This document shows positions 24,692-33,088 of a stretch of DNA of 40,732 nt, piece after piece. Made by a program: the position numbers and the translations under genes. The stretch spans positions 1-40,732 of the forward strand of contig JACPOE010000006.1 in assembly GCA_016185105.1 (NCBI GenBank). The letters run 5' to 3'. A model generated the notes under the pieces. It was not told the DNA's origin. It worked only from the letters and a program-made list of their open reading frames with translations, and did no database searches. Each line of letters begins with the position of its first letter. Position 1 is the first letter of the stretch. The DNA is from Bdellovibrio sp. (lineage in GTDB: Bacteria > Bdellovibrionota > UBA1018).

Positions 24692-25041
24692 GCTTTTGCA
24701 GCGACCATAGAATAGATCCCCAATTTAGCTGGGGCTAGTTTGTCCCTCTTCGTCCGCAATGTAGCAAGGATGAGCGGCCAAGGGTTTGGGCTTTCGGACC
24801 ACTGACGCCATTCTTCAGTCGTCAGGGAGATTCCCAGAATAGGGAAAAGGTGTTTCTCCGATAGAAACCTTACGATCGAGGGAAGGTGCTTGCGCTTTTC
24901 TTTGGGAATGGATCCCAATTCTGGCACGTAAAAGGAGATCAGTTTTTTCCGCTGAATCAGTAGAAGAAGGAAGGATGACAAAAATAGGGAACTCAGCGTC
25001 GGCAACCTGTGCCCTTCTTTTTGGGTGAAATAATGAGTCAA
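24676..25041 (-). CDS. Hypothetical ORF in the same frame directly after the glycosidase-like gene's TAG
   Basis: TTG-start ORF of 121 residues with a GGAAGGG just before it, too close (2 nt) for ideal initiation. The frame is the same as that of the 25060-27048 gene. Without the single TAG at 25060-25062, the frame would continue for 127 more codons. Residues 18-31 are hydrophobic (FLSSFLLLLIQ). The rest is mixed and contains TTEEWRQWSESPNPWP. I do not recognise it. It may be a separate gene, or the C-terminus of the upstream protein cut off by a nonsense change. An overlapping alternative frame (24815-25069) looks less likely. It converges on the rhodanese gene. Confidence 0.4.
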   Translation of the reverse strand: MTHYFTQKEGHRLPTLSSLFLSSFLLLLIQRKKLISFYVPELGSIPKEKRKHLPSIVRFLSEKHLFPILGISLTTEEWRQWSESPNPWPLILATLRTKRDKLAPAKLGIYSMVAAKAYLGL

Positions 25042-25059
25042 AACCCTTCCAATCGTAAA

Positions 25060-27048
25060 CTAGTTCCATAGTTCTTCTAGGCTTCCATTTTGTCCCAATC
25101 CGGGGAGTTCGGAATAGGCAGAAGAGAGTGCGCTTTCCTCAGTCTGCCGGGCATTCAAAGCTGCGAGATGTCTTTCTTTTAGGCTGAAAGGCCCTAGCCC
25201 ATCGACCTTAAGCGGGAGAACTCCCATCGGAGGAACAGTCAGCGAAATTCGATTGGCTTTTACGAGATCAGAGCCTTCTGGTTTGCGTGATTGTTGTGAA
25301 AAAAGCCCGCCTAAGTCAGAAATCGAAACCTCAATTGGAAAAACGAGATCCGCTTGGACGGGGCGCTTCGAGCTGTTTAAGACGAAAACTGCGACCGAAT
25401 CGTTTGGAATTTCGTACGAAACCACTTTTAAGCGAGCATCGCTCGTACGACAAACAGGCTGAATTTCGCCGATCGAAAGGACTCCGTTGATAAAGGTCTG
25501 CCAGGCAGAAAGGGACTCTCTTTTTGCGGAAAGGGAAGTCGGAACTTCATAAATAATAATTTTTCCGTCTCCGAATGCATGGAGAGAGTAAGGCAATCCG
25601 TTGGTGATTTCTATTTTTTGCGTATTTTGAGTGAGGCGTTCCAAGTCATGTTTTGCCGACTCGGTATACAGAGTACTTCTAGGAAGGACCAAGAGGCGCC
25701 CGGCTTTCGCCCAATTGGCCAGCTTTTGCACACACTCATGAGTTAGAATCCAAGAGGGGTCGACGATGATAATGTGGCTATGAGGCTCTTGGATGGCTGT
25801 ATCAATCGAGGCGAACATTCGAGTCTGAGGTCCGAGCTGAGAATAGAGTTCTTCCCAAAGAGTTCCTGCTCCAGACCACAAGTGTGGGCAAAGGTAGAGG
25901 ACCGGACTCTTTAGTTGAAAAGCCCCGTCATGAGTGAGGGTGCGGATTAGGCTTTCCAATCTGGACCGGAACGCGGCTGAAAGGTTGAGCCAATCACCAT
26001 CCTCAAGGAGGACACCGCCTCGGCGAGTCGCAGTGAGTAGGACTGATTTTAAAATAAGAAATTGGCGCTCGGGCTCACTCAAATTTCGAAATCCACCCAA
26101 TGAACTCCAATGAATCAAAGGCGTGTTTATTGCGGAGTCAGTGCTGGAAGCTCGCACGCTGATTTCGTCCAAATACCCAGAGAGGCGGATAAAATCGGGT
26201 CCTGCTCCGCCAATCATTTGAAAGAACCGTTGATAGGTCATCGACGGGTCGGCTTCCGGAGTAAAGATTTCGAGTTCGGAAAGTTTTAGTCCGGCTGATT
26301 TCTTTTTCAAGGTTCTGTGTGATCGCGATCGAAACACATCCTCGGAGTGCTGGTAGAACCATTTTCGATTAGAATCTTCCATTGCCCGAGTTTTCCAGCG
26401 ATTTGCAGCTGCTGCATTGGGATCAGAGAATTCTCTCTGAGCGTAGAGACTTTCCACTCTCTGGCGAAAAGCTAATGCGGCTGGGGCTGAATAGTCTCCA
26501 GCAGGCCCAGCAAACGGAGCGATGCTAGATGCTTTTGGAGACCGAAAATATTTCCAAAAGCTCCCACTCAAACAGACGGTAGTCTGTTTCATTAAGGACG
26601 GCGAATTTCTGAGAAGGTCCGAAAATAGACTGTCCATCCGAGCAAGATAACTGTAATAACGTTTGTTGAATTCAGCAGAGAAAAAGGAAGGTAACCCAAA
26701 AGAGTTTGGCGGAAGATGGATTGAAACTTTATCTGCGTGACAATGAGCCGCAGTATTTTCTTTTTTGGTTACGCTGTTTTTTGGCAGTCCCGAATTTGGG
26801 TAGTGAATTCCAAGCTCTGGACTGAGAATCAAGAAAACAGGGATTTTCCGTTCGGAAGAAGCCTGCAAAAAACGAATCAGCGCATGCGAAATGTCAGACT
26901 CTGCAGCCTGCCAAGGAATGAAAGTTCCAACCTGAGTCACGCCCCGCTTGATCAAATCATCAAGTCGCGCAGCTAAGGTTTGGGTGCTCATTTCCCAATA
27001 ATTTACGAGAAGAAGAACCGGGTATGGATTGACGTTGCCCCCCATCAT
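25060..27048 (-). CDS. Glycoside-hydrolase-like protein (beta-galactosidase/GH42-like architecture)
   Basis: The N-terminus (YPVLLLVNYWEMSTQTLAARLDDLIKRGVTQVGTFIPWQ) looks like the first strands of a TIM barrel in GH14/GH42-type enzymes. The middle has GRLLVLPRSTL, reminiscent of the class-I glutaminase-like domain of GH42. The end (VAVFVLNSSKRPVQAD with LTVPPMGVLPLKV) is the usual C-terminal beta-sandwich. No signal peptide, so the protein is cytoplasmic. I cannot place the two catalytic carboxylates, so activity is uncertain. The GTG at 27084 is in frame, but the ATG at 27048 looks more natural; no good Shine-Dalgarno. It is divergent from the acyl-CoA dehydrogenase gene 40 bases away. See also the same-frame ORF after its stop. 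Confidence 0.65.
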   Translation of the reverse strand: MMGGNVNPYPVLLLVNYWEMSTQTLAARLDDLIKRGVTQVGTFIPWQAAESDISHALIRFLQASSERKIPVFLILSPELGIHYPNSGLPKNSVTKKENTAAHCHADKVSIHLPPNSFGLPSFFSAEFNKRYYSYLARMDSLFSDLLRNSPSLMKQTTVCLSGSFWKYFRSPKASSIAPFAGPAGDYSAPAALAFRQRVESLYAQREFSDPNAAAANRWKTRAMEDSNRKWFYQHSEDVFRSRSHRTLKKKSAGLKLSELEIFTPEADPSMTYQRFFQMIGGAGPDFIRLSGYLDEISVRASSTDSAINTPLIHWSSLGGFRNLSEPERQFLILKSVLLTATRRGGVLLEDGDWLNLSAAFRSRLESLIRTLTHDGAFQLKSPVLYLCPHLWSGAGTLWEELYSQLGPQTRMFASIDTAIQEPHSHIIIVDPSWILTHECVQKLANWAKAGRLLVLPRSTLYTESAKHDLERLTQNTQKIEITNGLPYSLHAFGDGKIIIYEVPTSLSAKRESLSAWQTFINGVLSIGEIQPVCRTSDARLKVVSYEIPNDSVAVFVLNSSKRPVQADLVFPIEVSISDLGGLFSQQSRKPEGSDLVKANRISLTVPPMGVLPLKVDGLGPFSLKERHLAALNARQTEESALSSAYSELPGLGQNGSLEELWN

Positions 27049-27088
27049 GTTATGAATTATGGCACGTACAAGTGAAGGAGTCACCCCT

Positions 27089-28249
27089 ATGTGGTTTTTT
27101 TCTGAAGAACATCAAATGCTCCAAAAAACTGTCCGACAGTTTTCTCAAGATGAATTGGCACCCCGCATTGAGAAGCTCGACCACGAAGAAGGTTTTAATC
27201 TCGAAGCATTTAGAAAAATGGGGGATCTGGGGCTACTCGGTATCACTGTTTCCGAAGAGGATGGCGGCGCAGGCTTAGATGCCGTAGCGGCGACAATTGT
27301 GATGGAAGAAATGGGAGCGGTGGATGCATCGACCACGCTGTCCTACCTTGCACATTCGATCTTGTGTGTGAATCAGATTGGTGTGAACGGGACTGCCGAA
27401 CAAAAAAAGAGGCTCCTACCCAGGCTCATTTCGGGGGAAGCCATCGGCGGAATGGGAATGTCTGAGCCTGATTTTGGTTCGGATGCCTTGGGTATGAAGA
27501 CTAAAGCCGTGCGTCAGGGGGATCACTACGTTTTAAACGGAACCAAGACTTGGATTACCAATGGCCCCGTGGGAGACGTTTTTTACTGTTATGCAAGGAC
27601 TGGAGAGGGTCGCAAGGAAATTTCTACTTTTATTGTAGAGCGTGGGATGAAGGGATTCTCTACTGGAAAAAAGTTCTCTAAAATGGGAATGCGGGCGTCG
27701 CCGACAGGTGAGCTTGTTTTTTCTGATTGTAAGGTCGCCTCTTCGAACCGAGTTGGAGAGGAAAACTCCAGTCTTAAGATGATGATGAAGAATCTCGATC
27801 TAGAGAGGATTACCATTTCTGGGATTTCCCTAGGGGTTGCTCGGGCTGCTATTGAAGTGGCTTCCCGGTATGCACAAGAGAGAAAGGCCTTTGGAAAACC
27901 TATTGGCGCCTTTCAGCAGATTCAAGAGAGAATTGCCGAGGCTTCCTCCTGGTACGAGGCTTGTCGTTCGTTAACCTACCAAGCCGCAAAAATGTGGGAT
28001 CTAGGTCTAATGACTGGCAAAGAAGCCAGTATGATGGCTGGCAAAGCCAAATTGCAGAGTGGCCAGATGGCTACCCAGGTTGCCTTGGATGCGATTCAGA
28101 TTTTGGGTGGCTATGGGTACACGCGTGAGTTTCCAGTCGAGCGCTATATGCGGGACGCTAAATTAATGGAAATCGGGGCGGGAACGAATGAGATTCTTCG
28201 GATCGTCATCGCCCGACAAATTCTGGGAAATGAAGTAGTAGACGCCTAA
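27089..28249 (+). CDS. Acyl-CoA dehydrogenase, isovaleryl-CoA dehydrogenase type
   Basis: FAD-dependent acyl-CoA dehydrogenase of 386 residues: GMGMSEPDFGSDALGMKTKA, TKTWITNG (FAD site) and LGGYGYTREFPVERYMRDAKL. The usual catalytic Glu position (E in EGTNE) is Gly here (IGAGTNEI), as in isovaleryl-CoA dehydrogenases. Those use a Glu in the NLDLERITISGISLG helix, which is present. That points to branched short-chain substrates such as isovaleryl-CoA from leucine. The ATG at 27059 is in frame, but GAAGGAG at 27074-27080 fits 27089. It is followed after 28 bases by a second acyl-CoA dehydrogenase. No other leucine-degradation gene is in the window, so the substrate is inferred. Confidence 0.88.
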   Translation: MWFFSEEHQMLQKTVRQFSQDELAPRIEKLDHEEGFNLEAFRKMGDLGLLGITVSEEDGGAGLDAVAATIVMEEMGAVDASTTLSYLAHSILCVNQIGVNGTAEQKKRLLPRLISGEAIGGMGMSEPDFGSDALGMKTKAVRQGDHYVLNGTKTWITNGPVGDVFYCYARTGEGRKEISTFIVERGMKGFSTGKKFSKMGMRASPTGELVFSDCKVASSNRVGEENSSLKMMMKNLDLERITISGISLGVARAAIEVASRYAQERKAFGKPIGAFQQIQERIAEASSWYEACRSLTYQAAKMWDLGLMTGKEASMMAGKAKLQSGQMATQVALDAIQILGGYGYTREFPVERYMRDAKLMEIGAGTNEILRIVIARQILGNEVVDA

Positions 28250-28277
28250 AATAGAGTCAGACAAGGGGAGAGGGAAA

Positions 28278-29417
28278 GTGGACTTTCAAGAGACTTCTGT
28301 TCAGCGTGAACTTAGGGCTTTAACCCGTAAATTTGTTGAAAAGGAACTATTCCCTCATGTCCAGGAGGATGAGGCCGCAGAGCGTTTCCGCCCTGAGTGG
28401 ATTCGGAAGCTTGGGGATTTGGGGCTGACTGGAATTCCATTGCCTGAGAGTCTGGGCGGTGCCGGACTGGGCTATCAAGAGGCTATTGCAACAATAGAAG
28501 AGTTAGCTGCGGGGGGCGCTGCCTATGCGATTAGTGTGGCAGTCACTGGCCTGACTCAGAGCATTTTGAATCAGTTTGGAAATGAGAGTCAGAAGTCAAA
28601 GTACATTCCACCTTTAGCAGAAGGTAAAGCGATTGGTGCTTTCAGTCTCTCCGAGGCCTCGTCGGGGTCTGATGCGGGCAGCCTAAGGACGACGGCAAAA
28701 AAATCGGGAGATCACTACTTGGTCAACGGGACCAAGCTTTGGACGACTCAAGGTGATTCAGCCGATACACTCATTTTGATGGCACGTACCGGTGAACCGG
28801 GTCCCAAAGGTATTTCGGCTTTTATTGTTGAAAAAGGGATGTCTGGACTTCAGATCGGAAAACGTGAAAAGAAAATGGGCTGCCATTCTTCTCATACGGT
28901 CGAACTTGTTTTTAACAACGCGAAAATTCCGGTGGAAAATAGGATTGGGCAGGAGGGACAGGGTTTTACAATTGCCCTAAATGCTTTGGATGCAGGAAGA
29001 ATCAACATTGGCGCTACCGCATTAGGAATTGCGCGGGCTGCCCTCGATGTTGCTGTCAACCACGCACGTCATCGGGAACAGTTCGGGAAGGCCATTGCGG
29101 ATTTTCAAGGGGTATCTTTTCTTCTCGCAGATATGAAGGTGCAATTAGACGCGGCTCGACTCTTAGTTCAAAGGGCGGCGTGGATGAAGGATCAGGGATT
29201 GCCCTTTACTCAGGAGGCCGCCATAGCTAAAGTTTTTTCCACCGATATGGCGATGCGTGTTACCACCGACGCCGTGCAAGTACTGGGAGGCTCAGGTTAT
29301 ACTCAGGATTTTCCAGTAGAACGTTACATGCGAGAAGCCAAAGTTCTCCAGATCGTTGAGGGGACCAACCAGGTCCAGCGATTGGTCATTGGGCGTGCAC
29401 TGGCTAAAGGAAAATAA
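28278..29417 (+). CDS. Acyl-CoA dehydrogenase, short-chain (butyryl-CoA) type
   Basis: Same family as the gene before it, but with the canonical catalytic Glu in QIVEGTNQVQRLVIGR near the C-terminus. Other marks are GAFSLSEASSGSDAGSLRTTA, GTKLWTTQGD, LGGSGYTQDFPVERYMREAK and the acyl-binding GRINIGATALGIARAALD. It should form a 2,3-enoyl-CoA and pass electrons to electron-transfer flavoprotein. The GTG start is 28 bases after the first gene and is preceded by a GGGAGAGGG ribosome-binding site. The pair is probably co-transcribed. I cannot fix the chain length from sequence; SCAD-like is the best guess. Confidence 0.88.
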   Translation: MDFQETSVQRELRALTRKFVEKELFPHVQEDEAAERFRPEWIRKLGDLGLTGIPLPESLGGAGLGYQEAIATIEELAAGGAAYAISVAVTGLTQSILNQFGNESQKSKYIPPLAEGKAIGAFSLSEASSGSDAGSLRTTAKKSGDHYLVNGTKLWTTQGDSADTLILMARTGEPGPKGISAFIVEKGMSGLQIGKREKKMGCHSSHTVELVFNNAKIPVENRIGQEGQGFTIALNALDAGRINIGATALGIARAALDVAVNHARHREQFGKAIADFQGVSFLLADMKVQLDAARLLVQRAAWMKDQGLPFTQEAAIAKVFSTDMAMRVTTDAVQVLGGSGYTQDFPVERYMREAKVLQIVEGTNQVQRLVIGRALAKGK

Positions 29418-29451
29418 GGCTGCAGAGCTAAACTCAGCAAAGGTAAAGACT

Positions 29452-30777
29452 ATGGCAATTACTGCATCAAGGCTCGGCCACTCGCCGATCACACTGGATT
29501 GGACTCATTTACCCCGAAAATACGACCTCGACCTAACTTCTATGACGGAAGTCTGGGGGAAATTGAAAGCCCGCCTTTCCAGTCACGATGTGGGTTTTTT
29601 TGATTCTCCTCATACAGATGAGCTTAACCAAGTGAAGCCAACCTGTGAGCTGGCCACCTTACTTTTAGAAAAGAAAATTTTCACGGACTGCCTTTTCTTG
29701 GGCATTGGTGGCAGTGCATTGGGCCCGATAAGCTTAATTGAAGGCCTCAAGGATCGGTCACGGTCAGGAATTCGGTTTCACTTTTTGGAAAACCCAGATC
29801 CGGTAGACTGGAAATATAAGACTCAGTCGCTTCGGAAAGAGTCCACTCTGGTTTGTGTAGTCACCAAATCCGGTGCGACCGTTGAAACGATGGCTCAAAC
29901 TGCGCTGGCATTAGAATGGTTAGGCCGGAGCCTCTGGAAAACCCATTTTGTCGCAATTACGGACCCAAAAAAAGGAGACCTTCGTGAGTTGGCGCAGCAG
30001 GAAGGCCTGATGGCCTTGTCGATTCATCCTTCCTTGGGAGGTCGGTACAGTGTTTTTTCGCCCGTAGGTCTTTTTCCAGCCGCTCTGGCTGGGCTGGATA
30101 TTTCCTCTTTTTTGCTCGGTGCCGCGCAGGTTCGAGACTATTTTGAAAAAACGGCTGAGAAATCGGGGTTTGAAAAAAATCCTGTTTTTATTTTGGCGCA
30201 TGAACTGATCCGTTATTTTCCTGCCCGATCCGTTCACGTCTGTATGCCCTACGCGACTCGTCTTAAGTCAGTGGGCTCCTGGTTCACTCAACTCTGGGCC
30301 GAGAGTCTGGGAAAAAATGGTAAGGGGTTTACCCCTCTTTCGGCATTAGGGGCCGTGGATCAGCACAGTATTTTGCAACTTCTTCGCGACGGACCAGACG
30401 ATAAAGTCACCTTTTTTATTACGGTGGATCGAGTCGATGACGAAGTCAAAATTCCGAAGTCTATTATTTCGCAGGACCGTCGCGGTTACCCAACTCTGAA
30501 ACTCTTAGAGGGTCATACCTTGCATGAGCTGTTGAGGGTTGAATATCAGGCGATCTCTCTTGTCTTAACAAAACAAAACAGACCACATATTTCTATTGGA
30601 ATTGATCAGCTCGACGAACGCTCTTTTGGTGCGCTCTATTTCATGTTTTGCACTCTAACAGCAATTACTGGAGTGATGTGGGAAGTGGATCCATTTGATC
30701 AGCCGGGAGTGGAAGAGGGGAAGGTCTATATTCATCAGGCTCTCAGTCAAGGTGGCGAGGGAAGTTTTAGCAATTAG
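29452..30777 (+). CDS. pgi: Glucose-6-phosphate isomerase
   Basis: Short bacterial Pgi of 441 residues: the sugar-phosphate-binding FLGIGGSALGP, CVVTKSGATVETM (SIS-type phosphate loop), LGGRYSVFSPVGLFPA, the active-site LWAESLGKNGKG with its Glu, and DPFDQPGVEEGKV with the catalytic Lys. It interconverts glucose-6-phosphate and fructose-6-phosphate. The frame is open back to 29356 inside the previous gene, but AAAGG before the ATG at 29452 decides the start. The gene begins 34 bases after the acyl-CoA dehydrogenase. It is a single-copy central metabolism gene with no unusual feature. Confidence 0.92.
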   Translation: MAITASRLGHSPITLDWTHLPRKYDLDLTSMTEVWGKLKARLSSHDVGFFDSPHTDELNQVKPTCELATLLLEKKIFTDCLFLGIGGSALGPISLIEGLKDRSRSGIRFHFLENPDPVDWKYKTQSLRKESTLVCVVTKSGATVETMAQTALALEWLGRSLWKTHFVAITDPKKGDLRELAQQEGLMALSIHPSLGGRYSVFSPVGLFPAALAGLDISSFLLGAAQVRDYFEKTAEKSGFEKNPVFILAHELIRYFPARSVHVCMPYATRLKSVGSWFTQLWAESLGKNGKGFTPLSALGAVDQHSILQLLRDGPDDKVTFFITVDRVDDEVKIPKSIISQDRRGYPTLKLLEGHTLHELLRVEYQAISLVLTKQNRPHISIGIDQLDERSFGALYFMFCTLTAITGVMWEVDPFDQPGVEEGKVYIHQALSQGGEGSFSN

Positions 30778-30818
30778 GGTGTTGAACTTTGCCGCGTATC
30801 CAACTAATCTGATGTTAA

Positions 30819-31751
30819 ATGGCAGACAATAATTCATCAGATGAGTCTACAGATAAAACAACAGTCCTACTCGGGGATCAAAGTACTCTAAAAGCTGAGT
30901 TACAAAAAGCAAAAGAGCAGGAGGCCTGTTTAATTATTATTCGAGGCTCACCTCAAGGACATCGATTTTTTCTGACCGCTCCTGAGATGACGATCGGGCG
31001 TGATCCGGGAGTGGAGATTAGCGTTGCTGATCAGAGCATCTCCCGCAAGCATGCGAAGGTCAGCAAAGAAGGCGGTGGGGTAAAGCTTACAGATTTGGGT
31101 TCTTCGAACGGTACGTTTGTAAATGACAAAAAGGTAGATTCTGGCGCCTCTGTGATTCTTGTTAAAGAAGACATGGTTAAAGTTGGAAACACGATTTTGA
31201 AATTTTTGCCGGCTGGGGAGCTCGAAATTCTTTTCTACGGCAATCTTGGATCGGCGGCTCATACGGATCCACTCACCCGAATTTACAATAAAGGTTATTT
31301 ATTGGAAGCTCTCGAAGCGGAGTTCAAGAGAGCCAAAGCCCTTCATACAGAGTTTAGTGTGATCTTTTTTGACTTGGATCATTTTAAGAAAGTAAATGAC
31401 ACTTACGGTCATGATGCTGGTGACTATGTTTTGAAGGAGCTGACAAACCTGATTCGGACCGGGCATATCCGACCTAAGGATATTTTTGCTAGGTACGGAG
31501 GAGAAGAGTTTGTCATTCTGCTAGGCAATACCCCTGCTAAAGGGGCTCAGGAAATTGCGGAAAGAATTCGCTTAGCAGTAGAAACGCATGCTTTTGTTTA
31601 TGAGGGCAAGCGTCTCCCAGTCACAACCAGTATGGGCGTGTCTGAGCTTCGAGCAGATATTGAGTCCTCTTCCACCTTGCTTAAGGCCGCCGATAAGGCG
31701 CTCTATGCAGCCAAGACAGGCGGAAGAAACCGAGTAGTTCTCGCTACCTAA
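30819..31751 (+). CDS. FHA-GGDEF diguanylate cyclase with I-site
   Basis: The N-terminal tail contains TDKTTVLLG (Thr11-Thr15), then an FHA domain at about residues 36-130 with MTIGRD, SISRKHA and LGSSNGTFVND (the phospho-Thr-binding loop). A GGDEF domain follows (residues 145-310) with DPLTRIYNKGY, FFDLDHFKKVND and active GGEEF at 227-231. RPKD at 218-221, five residues before GGEEF, is a standard inhibitory I-site. The enzyme should make c-di-GMP and be switched by phosphorylated Thr peptides, possibly its own tail. Bdellovibrio DgcB is a known FHA-GGDEF protein of this type. The gene lies 41 bases after pgi. Confidence 0.92.
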   Translation: MADNNSSDESTDKTTVLLGDQSTLKAELQKAKEQEACLIIIRGSPQGHRFFLTAPEMTIGRDPGVEISVADQSISRKHAKVSKEGGGVKLTDLGSSNGTFVNDKKVDSGASVILVKEDMVKVGNTILKFLPAGELEILFYGNLGSAAHTDPLTRIYNKGYLLEALEAEFKRAKALHTEFSVIFFDLDHFKKVNDTYGHDAGDYVLKELTNLIRTGHIRPKDIFARYGGEEFVILLGNTPAKGAQEIAERIRLAVETHAFVYEGKRLPVTTSMGVSELRADIESSSTLLKAADKALYAAKTGGRNRVVLAT

Positions 31752-31795
31752 GTTATAGCGGACCCCAATAGAGTTATTCATTTTAGGATTGTCCC

Positions 31796-31824
31796 TTGCA
31801 AAAATAAGGGGTTACCGGTAAAAG
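31796..31824 (+). promoter_or_regulatory. Weak candidate promoter before rlmN
   Basis: TTGCAA (31796-31801), 17 bases, TAAAAG (31819-31824), ten bases before the rlmN ATG. Hexamer match is partial. Included as the only reasonable candidate in the 83-base gap. Confidence 0.25.
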
Positions 31825-31834
31825 ACTGACCAGA

Positions 31835-33082
31835 ATGATCTATTTTCAGTCGCTCACCCAATCTGAACTCGCTCAACTTTTATTGCCTTTAAGTGGCATT
31901 CAAAAGACCGGTGGTCTTACGCCCGAGGAAATCCAGGTTAAATCAGAGAAGCGGGCTCGCTACCGTGCCAAACAGCTCTTTCACTGGGTATATCAGCGGG
32001 GTCAAACCGATTGGGATCAGATGACTGATCTTTCGAAAGATCTGAGACAATGGCTGAAAGAAAATATCGCCATTTTTCGTCTGACTCCCCAATTAAATCA
32101 ACAAGCACTGGATGGCACTCATAAGTTTTTGTGGTCCCTCGGGGATTCCAAAACGATCGAAAGTGTCATCATTCCCGCCGCTCTTCAAAGCGCGGTCGAT
32201 CTTGCCGAAGACCTTGAAGAAGAGAAAAAGGTTCCAGCCGGTCCCCATGCAGTGGGCTCCCGTGGCATCTATTCAGGCAAAGCCACCCAGGATGATTTAA
32301 AATCTACCAATTGGAAAAGGCTGACTGCCTGTATCTCGAGTCAGGTCGGATGCGCGATGGCGTGCAAGTTTTGTCTCACTGGAATTCAAGGATTAGATCG
32401 TCATTTAGGGGTTCACGAGATTGTTACCCAAGTCTATGAACTCAGGCGGCTTGCTCCTATTACAAATATTGTTTTTATGGGAATGGGCGAGCCTCTTCAC
32501 AATTTCGAAAACGTTGTGAAGGCTTGTCTCATACTGCTAGATCAGGATGGTCTGGGCTTCTCTAAGCGTAAAGTGACTATTAGTACGAGTGGTTTAGTTC
32601 CCGCCATTGAAGAGCTGGGGCGGCGGGTGGATGTGTCCCTGGCAATTTCTCTCAATGCCTCCCACGATGAGCAACGGTCTAAAATTATGCCGGTCAACCG
32701 GAAGTGGAATCTTGAGAGCCTGATGAAGGCATGTCGAGAATACCCGCTCGGGAGTCATCGCCGAATCACTTTTGAATATGTATTGTTGAAAGACATCAAC
32801 GACTCTTTGGAAGATGCCGCTCGAGTCTACGACCTTCTTCGTGGAATTCCTTCCAAGGTGAATCTCATTCCGTTTAACGAACACCCCGGTTCGGATTTTA
32901 AACGTCCATCTGATGAAAATGTGCAGAAGTTCCAAAAGTACCTGGTCGATCGAAAAGTGACTGCAACGATTCGCATTTCTAAAGGCCGCGATATTTTAGC
33001 AGCTTGCGGTCAGCTTAGAAGTATTTTTGGTACTGCTCGTGGAACTGAGAAGCATCGGGACTGGCAGGCGCAACAAGCCTGA
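31835..33082 (+). CDS. rlmN: 23S rRNA/tRNA (adenine-C2)-methyltransferase RlmN
   Basis: Radical SAM methyltransferase. The CxxxCxxC cluster is CAMACKFC (C173, C177, C180), preceded by CISSQVGC. Then come VFMGMGEPL, VTISTSGLVP and the C-terminal ISKGRDILAACGQL with the methyl-carrying Cys391. The N-terminal RlmN helical domain (AKQLFHWVYQRG) is present. It methylates C2 of A2503 in 23S rRNA and A37 in some tRNAs. An unusual insertion of about 45 residues (115-160; VDLAEDLEEEKKV, charged and probably flexible) separates ESVIIP from the cluster. Length is 415 instead of about 370. It is at the end of a plus-strand run and converges with the minus-strand gene seven bases away. Confidence 0.93.
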   Translation: MIYFQSLTQSELAQLLLPLSGIQKTGGLTPEEIQVKSEKRARYRAKQLFHWVYQRGQTDWDQMTDLSKDLRQWLKENIAIFRLTPQLNQQALDGTHKFLWSLGDSKTIESVIIPAALQSAVDLAEDLEEEKKVPAGPHAVGSRGIYSGKATQDDLKSTNWKRLTACISSQVGCAMACKFCLTGIQGLDRHLGVHEIVTQVYELRRLAPITNIVFMGMGEPLHNFENVVKACLILLDQDGLGFSKRKVTISTSGLVPAIEELGRRVDVSLAISLNASHDEQRSKIMPVNRKWNLESLMKACREYPLGSHRRITFEYVLLKDINDSLEDAARVYDLLRGIPSKVNLIPFNEHPGSDFKRPSDENVQKFQKYLVDRKVTATIRISKGRDILAACGQLRSIFGTARGTEKHRDWQAQQA

Positions 33083-33088
33083 TTTTGC

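Noticed and set aside
24815-25069. Alternative minus-strand ORF MELVYDWKGFDSL
   Set aside because: It overlaps another frame that reads more like protein and shares the frame of the upstream gene. It has no ribosome-binding site.
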